From the NCBI RefSeq assembly GCF_011038655.2, contig NZ_CP064954.1, positions 310,001 to 374,000 on the forward strand: 64,000 nt of DNA. Reading direction: 5' to 3'. Source of the stretch: Corynebacterium lizhenjunii (GTDB lineage Bacteria > Actinomycetota > Actinomycetes > Mycobacteriales > Mycobacteriaceae). The notes below the pieces were generated by a model, which did not search any database, was not told the DNA's origin, and was given only the letters and a program-made list of their open reading frames with translations. Position numbers and translations under genes: made by a program. This document shows positions 44,396-52,471 of this stretch, one piece after another; position 1 is the stretch's first letter, and each line of letters starts with the position of its first letter.

Positions 44396-44701
44396 GTGAG
44401 TGAGGACCAGCAGCATCGCCCCACTGGCAAGCGCCAGCTCGCGGGGACGGCCACCACCTCCTCGGCCGCATACACGGCCAAGCGCGCCCCGGAGCCGCGT
44501 GATGAGGACAAGCCGGGTGGCGGCGTTGCCGCCTTCCCGGGCGAGGTTGTCTCCGAGATGAAGAAGGTCGTCTGGCCTACCGGCAAGGAGATGGTGCAGT
44601 ACACCCTGGTGACCTTCGCCTTCCTCATCGTGCTGACCGCGCTGGTGTGGAGCGTAGACACGCTCACCGGCCTGGGAGTTGAAGCGGTGCTCGCTCCTTA
44701 G
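44396..44701 (+). CDS. secE: Preprotein translocase subunit SecE
   Basis: A 101-residue protein: a polar N-terminus, the conserved amphipathic segment EVVSEMKKVVWPTGKEM, and one membrane helix (LVTFAFLIVLTALVWSV). It stabilises SecY in the translocon. The start is the GTG at 44396, 9 nt after AGGAGG; a TTG at 44375 in the same frame has no site. It is followed by nusG, as in most bacteria. Confidence 0.95.
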   Translation: MSEDQQHRPTGKRQLAGTATTSSAAYTAKRAPEPRDEDKPGGGVAAFPGEVVSEMKKVVWPTGKEMVQYTLVTFAFLIVLTALVWSVDTLTGLGVEAVLAP

Positions 44702-44809
44702 GTAGAGTGGTTCCATAATCTTGTTATCCCGCTAGTCCGGCCCCGGACGGCGGGATTATTCATTACCCAGCGGCGCCCCGCCGCTTCGTGGCACACCCCA
44801 GGAGCAAAC

Positions 44810-45745
44810 ATGAGTGAAGAAAACACCCAGCCGGATCCCTTCGACGTCAACGAAGTGAACGTATCCTCCTTCGAGGACGACTTGGCGCAGGCGCAGAGCC
44901 AGACGGCGGAGTCCGCAGCTGCTGCCGAGGCCGCCGAAGCTCGCGCCGCCGCCGGCGTTGCTGCAGCGGCAGACAGTCCGGCACCGGCCAATGAGACCAT
45001 CAACACGGACCTGAACACGGAGATTCCGGAGGGGGCATCGGCGGAGTTGACCCAGGCCGTGGAGGCCGTCGCCGCTCCGGAAGGGGAGGAAGCCGACAGC
45101 GAGTATAAGGCCCGCCTGCGCCAGTTCACCCGTGAACTGAAGAAGCAACCCGGCCAGTGGTACATCATCCAGTGCTACTCCGGCTACGAAAACAAGGTCA
45201 AAACCAACCTGGATATGCGCGCCCAGACCCTGGAGGTGGAGGATTCCATCTTCGACGTGGTGGTGCCCATCGAGCAGGTACTGGAGAACAAGGACGGCAA
45301 GAAGAAGCTGGTCAAGCGCAAGCTGCTGCCGGGTTATGTGCTGGTCCGCATGGAGCTTAACGATGCCGCCTGGTCCGTCGTCCGCGACACCCCCGGCGTG
45401 ACCTCGTTTGTGGGCAACGAAGGCAATGCCACCCCCGTTAAGCACCGCGACGTGGCAAAGTTCCTGTTGCCACAGTCCTCGCCGGTCAAGGCAGGCGAGG
45501 CAGCGGCCAACGAGGCAGAGGGCGAGCAGGTTATCGCCATGCCGGAGCAGCAGGCCGCATCCAAGGTTACCCATGATTATCAGGTGGGCGAGGCCGTGAC
45601 CATCCTGTCTGGTCCGCTGGCGTCTGTCTCCGCTACGATTTCTGAGATCGACCCGGAGACCGGCAAGATGCAAGGCCTGGTGTCCATCTTTGGCCGCGAG
45701 ACCCCGGTGGAGTTGACCGCGAGCGAGATTGAGCGCGTGAACTAG
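44810..45745 (+). CDS. nusG: Transcription termination/antitermination protein NusG
   Basis: A 311-residue NusG. The first 110 residues are acidic, Ala-rich and probably disordered, as in other actinobacteria. The NGN domain starts at GQWYIIQCYSGYENKVKTNL, and the KOW domain (VGEAVTILSGPLASVSATI) is at the C-terminus. It binds RNA polymerase and Rho or NusE. The ATG follows AGGAGCAAAC. A degenerate copy of the interspersed word encodes EGASAE (45031-45044). Confidence 0.95.
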   Translation: MSEENTQPDPFDVNEVNVSSFEDDLAQAQSQTAESAAAAEAAEARAAAGVAAAADSPAPANETINTDLNTEIPEGASAELTQAVEAVAAPEGEEADSEYKARLRQFTRELKKQPGQWYIIQCYSGYENKVKTNLDMRAQTLEVEDSIFDVVVPIEQVLENKDGKKKLVKRKLLPGYVLVRMELNDAAWSVVRDTPGVTSFVGNEGNATPVKHRDVAKFLLPQSSPVKAGEAAANEAEGEQVIAMPEQQAASKVTHDYQVGEAVTILSGPLASVSATISEIDPETGKMQGLVSIFGRETPVELTASEIERVN

Positions 45746-45746
45746 C

Positions 45747-45762
45747 GGGGCATCGGCAAGCT
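45747..45762 (+). repeat. Interspersed word, 16/17 copy (just after nusG)
   Basis: GGGGCATCGGCAAGCT, preceded by C, begins 1 nt after the nusG stop. It continues as AAGCTTGG, so that CAAGCT-A-AGCTTG forms a palindrome at the end of the word. Confidence 0.9.
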
Positions 45763-45782
45763 AAGCTTGGCCAAGCAGGGCC

Positions 45783-45833
45783 CGGCCAAGCGCAGCACGG
45801 GCAGGCAAGGCACGGCCAAGCGCAGCACGGGCA
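45783..45833. repeat. 21-bp direct repeat, two exact copies
   Basis: CGGCCAAGCGCAGCACGGGCA at 45783-45803 and 45813-45833, non-coding, between nusG and rplK. Confidence 0.92.
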
Positions 45834-45844
45834 TTTTGTAGCCA

Positions 45845-45882
45845 GCGCACGGTGAACTAAGATGGAACGCCGTGCGCTTTTT
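45845..45882 (+). terminator. Terminator after secE-nusG
   Basis: GCGCACGG / CCGTGCGC perfect 8-bp stem with a 17-nt loop and five Ts. A TTGTAG (45836) and TAAGAT (45858) pair with 16-nt spacing overlaps it and could be read as a promoter; I favour the terminator. Confidence 0.7.
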
Positions 45883-46017
45883 GCATGCCATCATGGCGTG
45901 CGGGCGTGCAAGCAGATACGTTTCATCCCCGGTGGCCTGTATAAGGCGGGCATCCGGACGGGGCCCGGTTATTCATCGTGGCGGGGCGCCCGGTAACACA
46001 GGAATTGAGGTAATTCG

Positions 46018-46470
46018 ATGGCTCCGAAGAAGAAGGTCACTGGCCTGATTAAGCTGCAGATCGAGGCAGGCGCTGCTAACCCGGCTCCGCCGGTGGGCCC
46101 GGCTCTGGGTGCTCACGGTGTGAACATCATGGAGTTCTGCAAGGCCTACAACGCAGCGACTGAGTCCCAGCGCGGCAACGTGGTGCCGGTGGAAATCACC
46201 GTCTACGAGGACCGCTCTTTCGACTTCAAGCTGAAGACCCCGCCGGCAGCTAAGCTGCTGCTCAAGGCCGCTGGCCTGCAGAAGGGCTCTGGCGTGCCGC
46301 ACACCAACAAGGTCGGCTCTGTGACCTGGGAGCAGTGCAAGGAAATCGGCCAGACCAAGTTCGAGGACCTCAACGCTCGCGACATCGAAAACGCTGCCCG
46401 CATTATTGCTGGTACCGCACGTTCCATGGGCATCACCGTGGACGGCGCACCCGCAGACATGCCGCAGTAA
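46018..46470 (+). CDS. rplK: Large ribosomal subunit protein uL11
   Basis: A 150-residue L11 with the typical [20 protein letters not shown] start, [20 protein letters not shown], and the RNA-binding C-terminal domain ending [10 protein letters not shown]. It forms the GTPase-associated centre with 23S rRNA and L10-L12. The ATG has TTGAGG upstream. First gene of the rplKA operon. Confidence 0.98.
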   Translation: MAPKKKVTGLIKLQIEAGAANPAPPVGPALGAHGVNIMEFCKAYNAATESQRGNVVPVEITVYEDRSFDFKLKTPPAAKLLLKAAGLQKGSGVPHTNKVGSVTWEQCKEIGQTKFEDLNARDIENAARIIAGTARSMGITVDGAPADMPQ

Positions 46471-46547
46471 AACCCATAATTTCACGTGGTAGGGCCAGCT
46501 TTCGGCCCGTGCTAGACCACACCAATCCAAGAAAAGGAATTGTATAA

Positions 46548-47252
46548 ATGAGCACTAAGTCCAAGGCTTTCAAGGCCGCAGCTGCGCAGGTGGACAAGTC
46601 CCGCTTGTACCGTCCGCTGGAGGCCGCCAAGCTGGCTAAGGAGACCTCCTCCAAGAACTTCGACGCCACCGTGGACGTCGTCTTCCGCCTGGGCGTTGAC
46701 CCCCGCAAGGCTGACCAGCTGGTTCGCGGCACCGTTTCCCTGCCGCACGGCACTGGTAAGGATGTCCGCGTGGCTGTCTTCGCTGAGGGCGACAAGGCAG
46801 CTGAGGCTAAGGCTGCTGGCGCCGACGTGGTGGGCACCGAGGAGCTCATCGCCGCTATCAACGACGGCAAGATTGACTTCGACGTGGCCATCGCTACCCC
46901 GGACCAGATGGCTAAGGTTGGACGCGTGGCCCGCGTCCTGGGCCCGCGTGGTCTGATGCCGAACCCGAAGACCGGCACCGTCACCCCGGACGTGACCAAG
47001 GCTGTGTCTGACGTCAAGGGCGGCAAGATCTCCTTCCGCGTGGACAAGGCTGCTAACCTGCACGCCCTGATCGGTAAGGCCTCCTTCGACGCTGAGAAGC
47101 TGGCGGAGAACTACGGCGCTCTCTTCGACGAGGTCCTGCGCCTGAAGCCGTCCTCTTCTAAGGGTGTCTACGTCAAGCGCGCTACCATCACCACCACCAC
47201 CGGCCCGGGCATCCCGGTCGATCCTTCCGTGGTGAAGGGTTACGCTGAGTAA
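46548..47252 (+). CDS. rplA: Large ribosomal subunit protein uL1
   Basis: A 234-residue L1 of the L1 stalk. Signatures include [34 protein letters not shown] and [27 protein letters not shown]. The stop is followed within 4 bp by an exact copy of the interspersed word, which merges with the operon terminator. Confidence 0.98.
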   Translation: MSTKSKAFKAAAAQVDKSRLYRPLEAAKLAKETSSKNFDATVDVVFRLGVDPRKADQLVRGTVSLPHGTGKDVRVAVFAEGDKAAEAKAAGADVVGTEELIAAINDGKIDFDVAIATPDQMAKVGRVARVLGPRGLMPNPKTGTVTPDVTKAVSDVKGGKISFRVDKAANLHALIGKASFDAEKLAENYGALFDEVLRLKPSSSKGVYVKRATITTTTGPGIPVDPSVVKGYAE

Positions 47253-47256
47253 GCCT

Positions 47257-47273
47257 AGCTTGCCGATGCCCCC
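47257..47273 (-). repeat. Interspersed word, exact copy (after rplA, part of the terminator)
   Basis: Exact 17/17 match on the minus strand, starting 4 nt after the rplA stop. Its CCCCC end forms the 5' arm of the terminator stem. Confidence 0.92.
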
Positions 47274-47312
47274 GGTGCCCCAGCTTTCCTGCCTGGGCCC
47301 GGGGGTTTCTTT
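47269..47312 (+). terminator. Terminator after rplKA
   Basis: CCCCCGG pairs with CCGGGGG (7 bp), with an inner CCCAG/CTGGG helix, then TTTCTTT. The first five bases belong to the interspersed word. Confidence 0.85.
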
Positions 47313-47391
47313 GTGGGGGGTGTCTTTTGGCAGGGTGTTGGGCTTTTGTGCTGCTGTGTAGGGCCGGTCTTGGTTCTGTCGGGGCGGGGAT

Positions 47392-47420
47392 TTGCGGGGC
47401 GGGCGAGGGGTGTGTATAGT
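47392..47420 (+). promoter_or_regulatory. Promoter of rplJL
   Basis: TTGCGG (-35, 47392-47397) and TATAGT (-10, 47415-47420) with a 17-bp spacer, about 240 nt upstream of rplJ. Confidence 0.8.
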
Positions 47421-47424
47421 TCCT

Positions 47425-47657
47425 AGCGAAGTTTGAGCGGAATTGCTTCCGCATTCAAAGTTCACCGAAGACCGTAGGTCATCCACACCGGATCGAAGGT
47501 CCCCGCCAGGGGCGGCCCACGCAGGAGACACTTTGCGAAAAGCTGTGATGGTTGTTCATCACCCACTGCGCCCTGTGCTCTTGCACGGGGTTCTTTTTGT
47601 AGAAGGACTCCGGCGGAAAACCTCAAGAGATGTTTCGAAAGGAGGCGAAGACTTACC
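47425..47657 (+). ncRNA. L10-type leader RNA of the rplJL operon
   Basis: The long untranslated leader between promoter and rplJ has the expected architecture of an L10 leader: a structured 5' part, in which the L10-L12 complex would bind, and a terminator-like hairpin before the start. It is assigned from position and the hairpin, not from a covariance match. Confidence 0.65.
47571..47598 (+). terminator. Attenuator hairpin in the rplJ leader
   Basis: CCCTGTGC-TCTT-GCACGGGG (8 bp, one G-T pair) followed by TTCTTTTT, 60 nt before rplJ. Its position inside the leader indicates transcription attenuation, since rplJ must be made. Confidence 0.8.
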
Positions 47658-48179
47658 ATGGCAAACCCGAAGAACACCGCAGACCTCGCGGCACTGAAGG
47701 AGAAGATCGCTGGTGCTAATTCCATCGTTCTGACCGAGTACCGCGGCCTGACTGTTTCCCAGCTCCAGGAGCTGCGTAACAACCTCGGTTTCGATGTTGA
47801 GTACTCCGTCGCCAAGAACACCCTCTTCAAGATCGCTGCCGCTGAAGCTGGCATCGAGGGTCTTGACGAGCAGCTGACTGGCCCGACCGCTTTCGCGTTC
47901 ATCAAGGGCGAGGCTGTGGATGCCGCCAAGGTCATCAAGAAGTTCGCTGATGACAACAAGGCATTCGTCGTCAAGGGCGGCTACATGGACGGCAACGCTC
48001 TGTCCGCTGCCCAGGTTGAGGCCATCGCCGAGCTGGACAACCGCGAGACCACTCTCGCGAAGCTGGCTGGCGCTATGAAGGGTTCTATGGCAAAGGCTGC
48101 GGCCCTGTTCAACGCTCCTGCAACCAAGATGGTCCGCACCGCTGCGGCCCTGCAGGAGAAGAAGGAAGCCGAAGCTTAA
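47658..48179 (+). CDS. rplJ: Large ribosomal subunit protein uL10
   Basis: A 173-residue L10, base of the L7/L12 stalk and likely autoregulator of its operon. It shows LKEKIAGANSIVLTEYRGLT, LRNNLGFDVEYSVAKNTL and a C-terminal helix ending in Lys/Glu that binds L12 dimers. RBS AAAGGAGG. Followed 67 bp later by rplL. Confidence 0.98.
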   Translation: MANPKNTADLAALKEKIAGANSIVLTEYRGLTVSQLQELRNNLGFDVEYSVAKNTLFKIAAAEAGIEGLDEQLTGPTAFAFIKGEAVDAAKVIKKFADDNKAFVVKGGYMDGNALSAAQVEAIAELDNRETTLAKLAGAMKGSMAKAAALFNAPATKMVRTAAALQEKKEAEA

Positions 48180-48255
48180 GTCGCCGCATTCGGCGCACAA
48201 GACAACACATCACCGGGTCGCGCTACGTGGCCCACACTAGGAAAGGATGCCAATC

Positions 48256-48642
48256 ATGGCTAAGCTCACCAAGGACGAGCTCATTGAAGCTTTCAAGGAA
48301 ATGACCCTGATCGAGCTCTCCGAGTTCGTTAAGGAATTTGAAGAGGTCTTCGACGTTGAGGCTGCTGCTCCGGTTGCAGTTGCTGCTCCGGGCGCTGCTG
48401 CTCCGGGCGCTGCTGCTGAGGAAGAGAAGACCGAGTTCGACGTCGTGCTGACCGACGCTGGCGCTAAGAAGATCGGCGTCATCAAGGTTGTCCGCGAGAT
48501 CGTCTCCGGCCTGGGCCTGAAGGAAGCTAAGGAGCTCGTTGAGGGTGCTCCGAAGGCTATCCTGGAGGGTGCTTCCAAGGACGACGCTGAGGCTGCTAAG
48601 GCTAAGCTGGAAGAGGCTGGCGCTTCCGTCGAGCTCAAGTAA
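48256..48642 (+). CDS. rplL: Large ribosomal subunit protein bL12
   Basis: A 128-residue L7/L12: an N-terminal dimerisation domain ([20 protein letters not shown]), an Ala/Pro-rich hinge ([11 protein letters not shown]), and a C-terminal domain ([20 protein letters not shown]). The start is the ATG at 48256, 9 nt after GAAAGG; the ATG at 48247 abuts this site and is too close. rpoB does not follow in this window. Confidence 0.97.
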   Translation: MAKLTKDELIEAFKEMTLIELSEFVKEFEEVFDVEAAAPVAVAAPGAAAPGAAAEEEKTEFDVVLTDAGAKKIGVIKVVREIVSGLGLKEAKELVEGAPKAILEGASKDDAEAAKAKLEEAGASVELK

Positions 48643-48658
48643 TTTACTTGAACTGGCA

Positions 48659-48690
48659 CAACCCCGCCCCATACGGGCCGGGGTTGTTCC
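48659..48690 (+). terminator. Terminator after rplJL
   Basis: CAACCCCG / CGGGGTTG perfect 8-bp stem, 12-nt loop, then TTCCCGTTTT. Confidence 0.8.
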
Positions 48691-48959
48691 CGTTTTCAAC
48701 GGGTGCAACTTCAGCCCACAATTGTTAGGCAACCCAGGTGAGGGTTGCATCGTCGCACCTCCGGCCCTGAATCCATGCTTGCGCATTCAACACCGCATTC
48801 AACACTGCTTCTAACCGGACACCGGCAATCCGCAATGCCCATGTTGCGTGGCCTAATGGTCAGAATGTGTTGGTGGGGGTCAGTGGATGGTGCCCCCTTT
48901 TCTGGGCCTAACGGTCAGCGGTCCGTTGCGGCCGCTCAAGACGCGGTTAGAGTGTAGGG
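48691..48959. other. Intergenic region between rplL and osmC; likely rearrangement junction
   Basis: No gene is seen. It has a 12-bp duplication (GCATTCAACAC(C/T) at 48783 and 48795) and two GGCCTAA(T/C)GGTCAG words (48849 and 48904). The osmC -10 box TAGAGT is at its right end. Confidence 0.6.
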
Positions 48960-49388
48960 ATGGATTCAGCACAGATTGTCAAGCAATACGCCGTCGACGT
49001 TGAACGCGTGGGCCTGAAGCACTACCGCGCGACCTCGCCCAGCGGGGCGCAGGTGGACTACGGACAGGGGGAGGGGCTGCTTACTCCCGTGGAGTTGCTG
49101 CTTGCTGGCGTCGCGGGGTGTGCGGCGGTGGACGTGGATGTGGTGACTGCGCGCCGCAGCGAGCCGGAGCGCTTCAATGTCCACGTGGAGGGCGACCGCG
49201 TCAATGAGGACGGCGCCTCGCGCCTGTCTGCTGTGCGCGTGAGCTTCGACGTCCAGTTCCCAGATACCCCGGAGGGCCGCCAAGCCCAGAGCATGCTGGG
49301 CCGGCTCATTGAAGTTAGCCACGACAAGGACTGCACGGCTTCCCGCACGGTGGAGCACCCCACCGAGGTCACCTTCGATCACAAATAA
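48960..49388 (+). CDS. OsmC family peroxiredoxin-like protein
   Basis: A 142-residue OsmC-family protein, which reduces organic hydroperoxides through two cysteines. The first Cys is in LAGVAGCAAVDVDVV and the second in DKDCTASRTVEHPT, in the expected order. The ATG lies 6 nt after TAGAGT (leaderless). The last 10 bp overlap the convergent ArsA-like gene. Confidence 0.88.
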   Translation: MDSAQIVKQYAVDVERVGLKHYRATSPSGAQVDYGQGEGLLTPVELLLAGVAGCAAVDVDVVTARRSEPERFNVHVEGDRVNEDGASRLSAVRVSFDVQFPDTPEGRQAQSMLGRLIEVSHDKDCTASRTVEHPTEVTFDHK

Positions 49389-50311
49389 GCGGCGATTTCC
49401 GCGATAGCTTCCGGCGAGCCGGCATCGTGGGGCAGCCACGGCACATTCCACATCGCTAGCCCGGGCAGGCGCTCGCGCAGCAAAGCTATCGCCTCTTCCT
49501 CCGCGGCGCGCCGCCCGCTCAAAAAGGCGTCCGCCCCCTCCGGGACGCGTCGGTTAAGAAAAATCCCGCCCACATGCACGCCGCTGGCGCTTAACTGTCC
49601 GTGAAACTCGACGGACTCCAGCACAGGTAGGCGCTCTGCGGTGGCTACCAGGTAAAACGTGGTGCGCTGCGGGTTGCTCAGCTCGTTGCGCAGCAACTCG
49701 AAGCGCCGCCGCCGTTGCAGCAGCGTGGCCCTAATTTTGCGGTTGCGTTCCTCTACCGGGTCCGGCCCGGACAGGCCGCGCAGCGCAGCACCAAACTTGT
49801 CTGCCTTTTCCCGCCGCGCTAGCAAGCCGTCGGTGTAGGCAGCCATGATTTCCGGCAGTGCCATCAACCTCGCAGTGTGCCCCGACGGTGCGGTGTCAAA
49901 CACGATGTGCGCATAGTTTGCCTGTTCCCCCAGCACCTGCGCCATCCGCTCCAGCAGCGCCGCCTCATGCGTGCCTGGGGACTGGCGAGCTAGCTCAATG
50001 TGCTTGTGCACCTCCCCGCGCAGGTGCCGGGGCATCAGGTCTTCCATAGAGCGCCGCACCCGCGCCAAGTGCTCTTCTGTGGTTCGGGCGGGATCTAATT
50101 CCATCAGGGACAGGTGCGGGCGGACGGGGGTGGGGGCATCGGCAAGCTCAGTGCCCCATACGTGACCCAAATTGTGGGCAGGATCTGTAGACACCAGCAA
50201 GGTCTCCCGCCCGGCGGCTGCCAGGGCGAAGGCGGTAGCGTTGGCCAGGGTGGTCTTGCCCACGCCGCCCTTGCCGCCGAAGAACACGATGGGAGTGGGG
50301 TTTAGCAGCAT
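49379..50311 (-). CDS. ArsA/Get3 family ATPase
   Basis: A P-loop ATPase of 310 residues. It has the deviant Walker A GGKGGVGKTT, STDPAHNLGHVWG (switch I), and FDTAPSGHTARLMALPE (switch II), all diagnostic for the ArsA/Get3 group. No arsenic genes are nearby. It overlaps by 10 nt the gene for a short protein ending in Cys-Cys, itself overlapping cstA, so the three are one unit. I infer a role in handling or assembling membrane proteins or the CC-tail protein, not arsenite export. An exact interspersed word (50142-50158) encodes ELADAP. Confidence 0.87.
   Translation of the reverse strand: MLLNPTPIVFFGGKGGVGKTTLANATAFALAAAGRETLLVSTDPAHNLGHVWGTELADAPTPVRPHLSLMELDPARTTEEHLARVRRSMEDLMPRHLRGEVHKHIELARQSPGTHEAALLERMAQVLGEQANYAHIVFDTAPSGHTARLMALPEIMAAYTDGLLARREKADKFGAALRGLSGPDPVEERNRKIRATLLQRRRRFELLRNELSNPQRTTFYLVATAERLPVLESVEFHGQLSASGVHVGGIFLNRRVPEGADAFLSGRRAAEEEAIALLRERLPGLAMWNVPWLPHDAGSPEAIAEIAAYL
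50142..50158 (+). repeat. Interspersed word, exact copy (in the ArsA-like gene)
   Basis: Exact 17/17 match on the plus strand; the minus-strand gene reads LADAP. Confidence 0.92.
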
Positions 50312-50571
50312 GAGATGTTGTCCAGAGGGGAGCGCTCCAGGCCCATTCGCGTGTGCCACGCGTGGACGTCCTCGTAGATGAGCGGCAGCAGCTCCAAGGT
50401 GTAGAAGGTGGCGGGGTTGTCCAGGCCCAATGCTTCGGAGAAGACCAGCAGCATAAACAGGTCGTCTTCTTGCTGTTGGGCCCGGGCGAAGGTGGCGCGG
50501 TAGGGAGCCTTGTAGTACTCGTCCAGGCCGCGCCCGAAGGCTTTGACCATTAGGCCGAGCTTATCCAGCAT
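50302..50571 (-). CDS. cory-CC-star protein
   Basis: An 89-residue protein that ends in Ile-Ser-Cys-Cys directly before the stop. This is the mark of the small family named cory-CC-star, found beside cstA and an ArsA-like ATPase in actinobacteria. The body is helical and hydrophobic in the middle (LFMLLVFSEALGL) but without a clear membrane helix. Function unknown; the terminal Cys pair suggests metal or thiol binding, or lipid attachment. The ATG at 50571 overlaps the cstA end by 11 nt. It overlaps the ATPase start. Confidence 0.8.
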   Translation of the reverse strand: MLDKLGLMVKAFGRGLDEYYKAPYRATFARAQQQEDDLFMLLVFSEALGLDNPATFYTLELLPLIYEDVHAWHTRMGLERSPLDNISCC

Positions 50572-52267
50572 GAACTGGGGCGGGGGCATCGGTGTCGCTG
50601 TCGCTCCACTGGACCTGCGGGGAGCGGCGGGCGCGGCCGATGGCGGTGAAGGATTCCACAATCACCCACACGGCGGCGATGATGATAATGACGTCAATGA
50701 CCAGCAGCAGCCAGTTCTGTGCCGCCCACAGGGTACGCAGCTGCAGCACTGCCGCCCACAGGGACATCACGGTCACGACGCACAGCGGGATTAGCACCGG
50801 CCACGTGGGGCGGCGCAGGTGGGTGAGGATGACCACCAGGATAGACAAGGTCAGGCCGGCCATGAGCTGGTTGGTGGTGCCGAACAGCGGCCAGATCAGC
50901 ATGCCGCCAGAACCGTCGAGGCCCGTGGAGAACGTCAGGCCAAAAGCGCAACCGACGGCGATGATGGTGGCCACCACGCCGGAGAGCTTGAAGCCCAGCA
51001 GCTCCGCCATCTCCTCGACCACCAGGCGCTGCAGGCGTACACCGGAGTCCATGGTGGTGGCGGCGAAGAGCACCGCCATAGTGGCCAGGATGGTCGCGGA
51101 AAGGGAGGTGGGGATGCCCAGGCCCTCGTTGATCAGCGAGCCGCCGCCTTGAACAAACGCGCCCACACCGCCGGCGTTCCACTCGTGGTAGATTTCCTGC
51201 CAGTTTGCCAGGGTCTTGAAGCCGGACGTGGTGGCAACGATGGTGCCCAGGGCCAGCAGGCCTTCGCCCACGGAACCGAAGTAGCCGACAAAGCGGGCGT
51301 CAGTTTCCTTGTCCAGCTGCTTAGAGGAGGTACCGGAGGACACAATGCCGTGGAAACCAGAGATAGCTCCGCAGGCGATGGTGACAAACAGCAGCGGGAA
51401 GATGGACGGGGTGCCGTCGGGAACGTCCGCGTTGAAAGCGGGGGCGGCGACATCCGGCCGGGTGATCAGGAAGGAAGCATAGAGAATCAGCAGACCCACA
51501 AAGAGCTGAAGGCCGTTGATGTAGTCGCGCGGCTGCAACAGCACCCACACCGGCAGCATGGAGGCCGCAAAGGCGTAGGCGAACAGGATGATGATCCAGA
51601 TGCCCCGGTCCGGGATACCCAGGACAGTCTCCGGCAGGGCCAGCGGGACGCGGTCGCCAATGATCATCAGCGCATAAAGGGCAGTCACGCCCACCACTGA
51701 GACGATGGGCAGGTTCCACTTCAGGCGGTAAATTGCTTGGCCAATCAGCACTGCTACCACGATGGCGCCCCAGGTGGGGATAACTGCGGTGGGCGTGGAG
51801 ATGAGCAGATTTGCAATCACCACCGCGAAGGCCGCGTTGACCATCAGCAGCAGCAGGAAGATAACCACCAGGAACAGGTTGCGCCCGCGCGCGCCAATGT
51901 AGCGCCCGGAGAGCGTGCCGATGGACTGTCCGCGGTGGCGCTGCGACGCCCACAGCGCGCCCAGGTCGTGCATACCGGCGAAGAACACCGTGCCCAGCGT
52001 GACCCACAGGAACGCCGGCACCCAGCCCCAAATCACGGCCACTGCCGGGCCGATAATGGGCGCGGCACCCGCCACGGAGGTGAAGTGGTGGCCCCACAGC
52101 ACGTACTTATTGGTGGGGACGTAGTCTACGCCGTCTTCCATGGTGTGGGCCGGGGTCAGGTAGGACTCCGAAAGCCGGTAGATTTTGGCGCCGAGGAAGC
52201 GCGAATACAATGCGTAGCCCGTCAGCATCATCGCGAGGCCGACGATCACGAGCGCGAGAGAGTTCAT
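50561..52267 (-). CDS. cstA: CstA family transporter (carbon starvation protein; pyruvate/peptide uptake)
   Basis: A 568-residue membrane protein with about sixteen helices. Family segments include [20 protein letters not shown] near residue 55, [14 protein letters not shown], and [12 protein letters not shown]. In E. coli and C. glutamicum related proteins take up pyruvate or peptides under nutrient limitation. Family length is short (no 700-residue C-terminal extension). It heads the cstA - CC-star - ATPase operon and is divergent from lysS. Confidence 0.93.
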   Translation of the reverse strand: MNSLALVIVGLAMMLTGYALYSRFLGAKIYRLSESYLTPAHTMEDGVDYVPTNKYVLWGHHFTSVAGAAPIIGPAVAVIWGWVPAFLWVTLGTVFFAGMHDLGALWASQRHRGQSIGTLSGRYIGARGRNLFLVVIFLLLLMVNAAFAVVIANLLISTPTAVIPTWGAIVVAVLIGQAIYRLKWNLPIVSVVGVTALYALMIIGDRVPLALPETVLGIPDRGIWIIILFAYAFAASMLPVWVLLQPRDYINGLQLFVGLLILYASFLITRPDVAAPAFNADVPDGTPSIFPLLFVTIACGAISGFHGIVSSGTSSKQLDKETDARFVGYFGSVGEGLLALGTIVATTSGFKTLANWQEIYHEWNAGGVGAFVQGGGSLINEGLGIPTSLSATILATMAVLFAATTMDSGVRLQRLVVEEMAELLGFKLSGVVATIIAVGCAFGLTFSTGLDGSGGMLIWPLFGTTNQLMAGLTLSILVVILTHLRRPTWPVLIPLCVVTVMSLWAAVLQLRTLWAAQNWLLLVIDVIIIIAAVWVIVESFTAIGRARRSPQVQWSDSDTDAPAPVHAG

Positions 52268-52471
52268 GAGGCTCCTGCCAAGGGTCGGGGGCGGTCAATG
52301 CGATGTGACGCGCCACCTGAATATACGGGTGCGGCGCATCACAGTGCGCCAAATTATGCCACGGGCATAGATTTTTGGGAAGTGGATCCCACGGTGGGGG
52401 TGCTGTCCGCGCGCCTGTGCCGCGGGCGCCGGGTGTTTATTTGGCCACGTTATCGGCTATTCTGTTACACC

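Noticed and set aside
45836..45863. Promoter TTGTAG-N16-TAAGAT before rplK
   Set aside because: It overlaps a perfect hairpin with five Ts, which is the simpler reading; the rplK promoter could not be fixed.
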